Positions 57,861-63,461 of a DNA stretch of 63,461 nt are shown here, piece after piece. Source of the stretch: Lindgomyces ingoldianus (lineage: Eukaryota; Ascomycota; Dothideomycetes; Pleosporales; Lindgomycetaceae); contig NW_022985227.1 of NCBI RefSeq assembly GCF_010093535.1, forward strand, positions 89,622 to 153,082, read 5' to 3'. Below the pieces are notes generated by a model. The model had not been told where the DNA came from, searched no databases, and was given only the letters and a program-made list of their open reading frames with translations. The position numbers and the translations under genes are program-made. How positions within the stretch are numbered: position 1 is the stretch's first letter; every line of letters begins with the position of its first letter.

Positions 57861-59037
57861 CTAGCCCTCTGACGAGGTCTCTGTCACCCACCTATTCTCC
57901 TTCTCAGGGGCGTTTCCAAGCCTTCGCGTGTCCCTCTTCACAGCAAGCTCGCGATAACGCAGTCCCCACCCGGCCCGTGCCAAACGAAAGTGCATGCCCT
58001 TGCTGAAGAGTGACTCCAGGTAGAGCGTGCAAAAGTCCATGTCTCGTGCGGCCTGCCACCGCCGCATGTACGACGCAGCCGGCGACGACTGCGCGGCAAA
58101 GGACGCGACGTAGGCCTCTCGGTCCCTCTGGACGGCTAGACTCGGGGCGGAAACTAACGACGACGGCCACAGGAAGCGGGGAAGGCCGGCGGCGCGTGGG
58201 ATTGGAGTCGGGGCCGCAAACGCCCAGTCTGTGATGGTCTATTATTAGCACACATACAGGAATAAAACGAAACACACCGTCCAGACATCCACCCTCTCCC
58301 CGGTACATACCCCTGGATGTTGTACTCAGCGTCAATGATGACGTTCTCCGGCTTGAAGTCGCCGTGGTCCATGGCCAGCGCCGTGTCGTCTCGGTCTGCG
58401 CCTAGCACTGCGTCGAGAAGCGCCCGCTGGTCGGCACAGTCCTGCAGCGAAAGCCCGGGGATCCTGCCCTCCTCAACCCGGGTGCGTCTGTTCCCCGCGA
58501 GCCGCTCGAAATACGCCGTCGCAGTAGAACCTAGCCAAGCGTATCAGCGCGGTCATTTGTCCAGCAACGTCACGCACCATTTTCCAGGGTGCACTCAATC
58601 AAGGCCAGCTGTATCGAGGCCATCTGCCCGAGCACCCTGTCCCGCACCGGCCGTGGCGGAGAGTCCTCGCTCCAGGAGAGCTGCGCGCCGTCGAACCAAC
58701 TCAACACGAGGAAGGGGTGCTCGACAGCGTTGTCGAAAGTGAGGCTCTGCCCCCGGCACCTCGGCGACCAGGGGAAGCCCTTCGCCTCCAGCGCCTGGAG
58801 GTTTCGCAGCTCCGTCTGCAGCGCCTCGATCTTGGCGTCCCGGCCGCCGGCGTTGTCCATGTACAGCGGCACGCGCACGGCGAGGCTTGCCGCGTCCCGG
58901 ACGTTGACCTTGAAGACGTGGCATTGGCCGCCGCGGAACTCGCCGTCTAGGCATGGTGCTTCGCCGCAGATGCCGAGGTGCGAGAGGGCGGCGAAGATGT
59001 TCTCTGCTTTAAAGGTTTGTCTCTCGTTTGAAGCCAT
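57861..59037 (-). CDS. APH-fold phosphotransferase (aminoglycoside phosphotransferase/kinase-like family)
   Basis: Start ATG 59037 (MASNERQ), stop at 57861. Exon 1 59037-58578, intron GTGCGT..CTAG 58531-58577 (47 nt), then exon 2 with HPFLVLSWFDGA earlier in exon 1, TATAYFERLAG and DCADQRALLDAVLG, and the catalytic loop DHGDFKPENVIID (HGD..N: Asp base and Asn metal ligand), then EYNIQG and, across intron 2, DWAFAAPTPIPRAAGLPRFL, where the D of DW is the second metal ligand. The family phosphorylates small molecules; the substrate is unknown. Intron 2 is ambiguous: GTATGT..CACAG (58229-58310) looks canonical but shifts the frame; GTACCG..AATAG (58239-58306) keeps it and gives 353 aa. No internal stops in the exons, so it may be live, or carry one small indel. 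Confidence 0.75.
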
Positions 59038-59127
59038 CTCGCGATTGGGGGGAAAGGGCTGCTGGGAGAAACGAGGTCGTGAAGAAGGTTGCACGCTGGG
59101 GAAAATGAATGATGGACCCAGAAGGCA

Positions 59128-59138
59128 CATATATATGT
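59128..59138 (-). promoter_or_regulatory. TATA-like element upstream of the phosphotransferase gene
   Basis: CATATATATGT at 59128-59138, roughly 95 bases upstream of ATG 59037, is a plausible TATA box for the minus-strand gene. Position and sequence only. Confidence 0.35.
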
Positions 59139-59197
59139 ACTAATTCTGGCGAAAGAGTCTAGTCAGCTACGTACTAAAAGCCACGCCGTTGAAAACA

Positions 59198-59467
59198 CTA
59201 ACATTCTCTCCCAGGCATGCGGTCGGCGCATGTCTTCATCTGCTTGAATACTGCCTGCGACTCGATGTATCGATCTGTAGTCGCAATAATAGCATTCTTT
59301 CGCTTCGACTCCTCCAACCCGATATCCTCTAGCCCTCTCAACACGTTGAACCGGTAGTATCGTCCCGCGTCGTCCAACCGTGATTTGTCCCGGGAGAATC
59401 GCTCGGCTGTCTTCTCTGTCTCCGTAGCGATCGCCAGCAGACTCTGCCCAATGCCGACAAGATCGCC
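59198..59467 (-). pseudogene. C-terminal fragment, possibly of a patatin-like phospholipase
   Basis: A 90-codon stretch ends with TAG at 59198: GDLVGIGQSLLAIATETEKT, then RYYRFNVLRGLEDIGLEE, then IIATTDRYIESQAVFKQMKT. The RFNV..GLE..GLEE...I...T..Y pattern is what I recall from the tail of fungal patatin-like proteins, whose N-terminal GxSxG domain would lie upstream (above 59467). There the same frame has a stop, and the other frames (59338-59844) show no GxSxG, so only a fragment or a distant terminal exon (after an AACAG acceptor) remains. Moderate doubt about the family. Confidence 0.35.
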
Positions 59468-60357
59468 CTGTTTTGGGCCCCGGCAAGGCTAAGGAGCCGC
59501 GCGAGAGAGTGTGATGGTCCATCTTCAGCTCGACAAGGCTGAGGATGTAGGTGGTGCATCTGGGGTTGCCAAGCCCTCCTGTGTCGCCACGGCGGTCTAG
59601 AGAAAGGTTCAGCCGAGGCGCGGTTAAATTGAGACTCGGCAGCAGGAAAGGTAGCGATGCTCCTAAAACTCTCTACACTTTGCCACCACGAGCAGGGAGG
59701 GCGGCCGACCCGCACCGGCACAAGCCTTGTACGAGGGGCGCTGATTTTGCGGAGTTGATAAAGAGAGACGTTGAAGCAGGCGTTGTTACCGCTAGGCGGC
59801 ATAAGCTGCACGTGATTTGATGGGCGCCAAGAGGGCTTGAGCACAAGCCACGATCTGATTAGATCTGGGAGGTTAAAATTTGGAACCTGGCCTTGGAACC
59901 TGGTCCACTGCGGGGACTAAAACGTGATCCGCTGCGAGACCCAAAATAGGCCCCTGTTGCTAGCCAGGCATAGCTCAAGGTTGGATCGCGGCTAGATATT
60001 AGACACTCTAAGTTCTCCTAGCTAATAGGGTGCAGGTTTAGTTTTGAACGTGCCTCTGGTGTGCAATTGCGTGGCGCAGTTGCTAAGTCAGCTAACCAGT
60101 TTAAAAGCGTCCCACAGCGTCCCAGCGAGCGCTGTCTAGAAAATGTTGATACATGAGTTTCCTTTGCAGTTGGTACTGTAAAATGTGTGATGCTACTGAA
60201 TACTACAGCCCAGCGCTTTCCTTCTCGTTTATCGTTAGCTTTCGCACCACCCTTCTTCTAGAAATGAACTTGCATCAGCCTGCACAGAGTCATCGCCCCC
60301 TTCCAGCCCTGTGGCTCGTAGCATTAATTAAACTCGACAGAAACGAGATGTGACAAG
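59468..60357. other. Intergenic, nothing firm
   Basis: Contains overlapping frames on both strands near 59340-59840 with no domain. 59860-60150 is non-coding in appearance. Confidence 0.4.
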
Positions 60358-62341
60358 TTACGAACCCGACCAGACTTGGGCTGCAGTCTTCTGTCCCATT
60401 CTAACGTCCCCGCGGCGGGTGACAGAGGGGTAGACTTCAAGCGAAATTCCGAGGCGGCAGTGAGGCATCGGACAAGCCACAGTGGATGGCCGAGTATGCG
60501 GCTCCTTTCCAGCATCACGATCTTCCGCTTCCTCTTCTCGTACCATCCTTATCCTCACCTGTGCCAGATGCCTCGGTAATGGATCCGCCCCAGCATCGCC
60601 CGGATCGATTAAAGCGCGTAGATAAGAATCATTCGTCACACGGAGGAATGTCGAGAAGATATTCTGGTAGCTGTCCTTGTTGACGAAGAAGGCATGGAGA
60701 CCAACCATGGCGGAAATGGTCGTTGCTAGGAAGGCGAGCCCATAGGGGAGGAGGAGGTCGGGACGGTTGTAGATGTAGGTAATGGGCCATGTCTCTACCG
60801 TCACGGGGACGAAGGCTGCATCCGCGGAGTTTTTTCTATCAAGTTCGAGTTAGAACAAGCAATTGGCTTGGGACTATGTGCAGATAGGGATACCTACGTT
60901 AGCCCACTGTCGCTGAGCAGGCTTACCGTGAAATTCTGGAAGAGTTGCTCCAGACCCGCTTCCACGGCTTCGGCGCGGGCCCAATCAATTTTTATCATTT
61001 GCCAGTTGGTGGCGTAGTAGCTTGCGTTCACGGTTTCCAGACCCATTTTACCGACAAGTAAACTCCCAAAAGCGTTCATGAGTGCGCAGTACGAAATAAT
61101 GGCATCAGCTGTCGTATTTTCGCTCCCATCCCCGATGAGAAAGGAGTCGTCATTGAGAGGGGAGGATACAGGGTTCAGCCAAGTCGAAATGTTTACGCGG
61201 TGCGTATGTTGCGGGTATTGAAAATTAAAGTCCACGTCGTAAGTGGCGTTGAACAACAAACACTCGGTTACGTTGACTCGGTATCTGGGCGAGTCGATGT
61301 CCTCTGTAAACACCTCCCAAAAGGACGCTGGAGGAACGTTTGACATGATGAAGATTCGTGCTCCATCTCTTGATACATAATCAAGAGTCCGACCAATCAA
61401 TATCGTTCCATTCAGAAGAGTCGCGGATCCCGTTCTATCGAGCCGATTCCCCTCGGAGGGACCGGGGACCCACGACGCGTATATGGCAAAATCTTTAGAG
61501 GTAAGGTTGCTGGACTCCTGGGAGATGTCATGGATTAGGGATTCGTTTGCCGCACCGCATCTTACTGCTGGGCCATTGAACTGCAGATGATACGAGTAGT
61601 TCTGGTAGATTGGGGATAAAGGTACTAGCTGGGTGGACGAAGCGGTCGCATATGCTATTCTCAGAAGTCGTTCGCCTGTCATTGTGGCAACTCTGGGGTG
61701 CGAACGAGTAGAGCCGTATGCATATCCATAATATGTACGATTGAAGGAGGGTTGCGGGACCTGAAGACTCATCGCTGCTGTGGTTCGCAAAGGGATGACG
61801 GACAAAGAACCAGGAGTGACCACGGCCGACAGCGGAATGACCCTATGGAAGTCAGGCAATGAGAACAGCCATGATGGGCAACTCACCATGACGCAAGGGC
61901 AGTGAGAACCAGTATAGGGTGCCGGAACCAAACGCGGCTGCTGAAGAACCCAAGTAGATTCCCCAAAATGCCCGTTACCGCATCGATTTGGGCGATTGTG
62001 AAGCTTTGCTGATGGAATCGTAACCATTGACGCTGTGTGAAAGAGGCCCCGACACTAACGATAAAACACGTATTAGTCAGAAAAGCAAGCGCAGTACTAA
62101 ATCGAGAGATCCACGCCTGGGAAACTTTGATTTCCGCGACGGGTTTGTTGTTGAGGCGCACATTCATAGAGTGATGTGCAAGCGCCACCCCCAGCCCCAT
62201 TAGAAGCGCCAAAAGAATGGTTGCAGGCGCTCTCCAACTCTTTTCGCTTGTAGTCTTCTCGTTCGAGTGGCGGGAATGCTTCGATGTATTCTTGGCATTG
62301 TTTTTAGTATAGATCATCCTGTCGGGATCCGCGCCCGCCAT
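60358..62341 (-). CDS. Fungal multi-pass membrane glycoprotein of unknown role (family often labelled 'formylmethionine deformylase-like')
   Basis: Three exons: 62341-61887, 61842-60898, 60835-60358 (1878 nt, 625 aa). Intron 1 is GTGAGT..CATAG (44 nt), intron 2 is GTAGGT..GATAG (62 nt); both keep the frame, joining ALAS to WVIPLSAV and SGLT to KNSADAAF. Residues: cytoplasmic Lys-rich start; helices at about 37-55 (TILLALLMGLGVALAHH), 80-100 (FSTALAFLTNTCFIVSV) and 140-160 (ILVLTALASWVIPLSAVV); a large extracellular or lumenal region of about 330 residues with eleven N-x-S/T sites and three Cys (for example RCGAA, TECLL); a last helix at about 500-520 (YGLAFLATTISAMVGLHAFF); and a cytoplasmic tail that includes GADPLPRHLA. 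The layout fits a family widespread in Pezizomycotina that has no known enzyme activity despite the label. It is the only long gene here with clean frames and splice sites. Confidence 0.85.
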
Positions 62342-63069
62342 TGTCAGTTGATCGAGGATTAGACGTAAGATGAATGAAAGTCTGAAATCGGTTGATTGAA
62401 GAGCGGAGAAGACGTTTTGCAGGATCCGCTGGATGACATAAATTCTGGAGAAGAGTGTAGTTGGGGGGAGGGATGCAAACCCGGCCCCAAGGATGCAGGG
62501 GGCGGGGCTTTGGTTGGTTGCCTTCTCGTATACATATTGCTTTGTGCGATGCTGACAGCGTTATTATTGGGTATCCGAACTAGCAAGTAATTGCGACGGA
62601 AGACCATGGGACACAGTTGAGGCGAATCATGAGCGAAGGAACGGTGAGAAGGAACGGTGTTGCAGGAAGTGAGACACATGGGAGCGAAACGAGAGTGCGG
62701 AGACCGACGCAGAGAGTCCATGTGCTTGATGTAGGGGCGGTTGTGGCCCGGGCGAAGAGAAAAGAGTCACGGCAGAGGCGGAGGGAAAGGACGACCAAGG
62801 CCTGGTCACGTGATATATAGAGGCCCTGGGAATCTGGACCATGCACCCTTGCACCCGCCTTACAACGTTGACTAGGGGACTAAATACGGTCTACACCAAG
62901 CCGTTGACTAACAAACAACAGAAAAGGGTTTGGGGCTGCGATCAAATTGGGAACACACAGTGTGGGGGACGAGCACGCTTCTAGACTACCCCGTCAACCA
63001 GCTCACCTCTTGTAGATTCTCCACCTTACAACCCCCCTCCATGAACGGGCTGCACCCGCGCGCACAGGC
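62342..63069. other. Upstream region of the membrane glycoprotein gene
   Basis: Normal-GC DNA holding the presumed promoter of the minus-strand gene; overlapping frames on both strands between 62359 and 62854 look incidental. A CACGTG site lies at about 62809 (GTCACGTGATATATAG). No other gene recognised. Confidence 0.45.
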
Positions 63070-63461
63070 CAGCGATTCTTAAATGCTCTTAAAATGCTGT
63101 TTTCTATGTAAAATTTATATAAATAAGCATTATACTGTTATTTTATCCTACTACTGTCTTACTACTTTATATGTCTACTTTTAGCCTTAATAACTGCCTA
63201 ACAGCGCTCTTTTATTAACTTAATGTACTTACTATAGTTACTAAAAGAGAATTTTTTTACTTTTTAAAAAAATACTACCTTACTTTACTATTAGTCTTTA
63301 AAAAGCGCTTTTTTAGATAATATTTTAAGATCTGCTAAACATTTTTAATAAAGGTAAAGTTAAGCAAGTTTACTAGCTACTAAATCTTTAGAATACCTAA
63401 GGCCTTCTTAGCCTTCTTTGTAGCCTTTAATGTATAGATAGATGTGTTATCTTCTATTAAA
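63070..63461 (-). mobile_element. Edge of another RIP-mutated repeat, possibly Fot1-like
   Basis: Base composition drops abruptly near 63070-63080 and remains AT-rich to the window end. The minus strand at about 63395-63461 encodes a Lys/Ala-rich stretch (LKATKKAKKALGI) resembling the basic C-terminal tail of Fot1-type transposases. Too short for a firm family call. Confidence 0.45.

Noticed and set aside
62359..62854. Overlapping frames upstream of the membrane glycoprotein
   Set aside because: They overlap each other on both strands and show no family; more likely promoter sequence.
1..63461. tRNA, rRNA or CRISPR loci
   Set aside because: I found no convincing cloverleaf with paired acceptor ends, no rRNA words, and no spaced identical repeats; the tRNA-like words in the TRIM do not fold into a full tRNA.

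Overview
The window reads as a repeat-rich, gene-poor chromosome segment of a filamentous ascomycete (Pezizomycotina). The evidence is Fot1/pogo transposons, a chromovirus, Copia elements and a Tad1-like LINE, all saturated with C-to-T and G-to-A changes (TpA-rich, nearly every old Trp codon now TAG) as expected from repeat-induced point mutation (RIP), alternating with normal-GC islands that carry short-intron genes of fungal families. I cannot name the species.

Layout. 1-21505 is a nest of at least four levels: a truncated Fot-like element (D) holds a Fot-like element A (5077-21387), which holds a chromodomain Gypsy (7237-21365, TSD GCAAC), which holds a Copia (Copia-2, 11688-18228, TSD GTTAC). 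A also carries an unmutated solo LTR (5773-6082, TSD AATAG), and D is also hit by Copia-1 (1-4791, opposite strand). With insertions removed A is about 1862 bp, matching its relative B (1866 bp), which supports the model. 21506-25460 is a normal-GC island with an internally deleted DUF3435 ('FluG-like') tyrosine-recombinase pseudogene and a roughly 14-bp minisatellite. 25463-32839 is a second nest: Fot-like G, holding E (long TIRs, AT target duplication, unrecognised coding), which holds Fot-like B. 33301-45775 is a Tad1-like LINE interrupted by Copia-3 (33592-40905, TSD ATAGT), itself carrying an internally deleted Fot-like element C and a young 425-bp TRIM (TSD ATTAC).

45776-63060 is largely normal-GC DNA. 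All recognisable genes lie on the minus strand: a 609-codon acidic-repeat protein broken by two TAG stops, a decayed Lys/Arg-rich gene, a multi-pass membrane protein with eight stops, a BIR-like remnant, an APH-fold phosphotransferase gene, a possible patatin-type fragment, and an apparently intact three-exon membrane glycoprotein gene (60358-62341), which is the best live gene here. Between them are a diverged tandem duplication, a 178-bp MITE and a strong hairpin. At 63070 AT-rich repeat DNA resumes.

The genes do not form a pathway. The most informative content is the insertion history and the RIP pattern: in all three complete LTR elements the outer LTR ends kept more C/G than the matching inner ends, and the Copia-1 LTR looks like a mosaic of the Copia-2 and Copia-3 LTRs.
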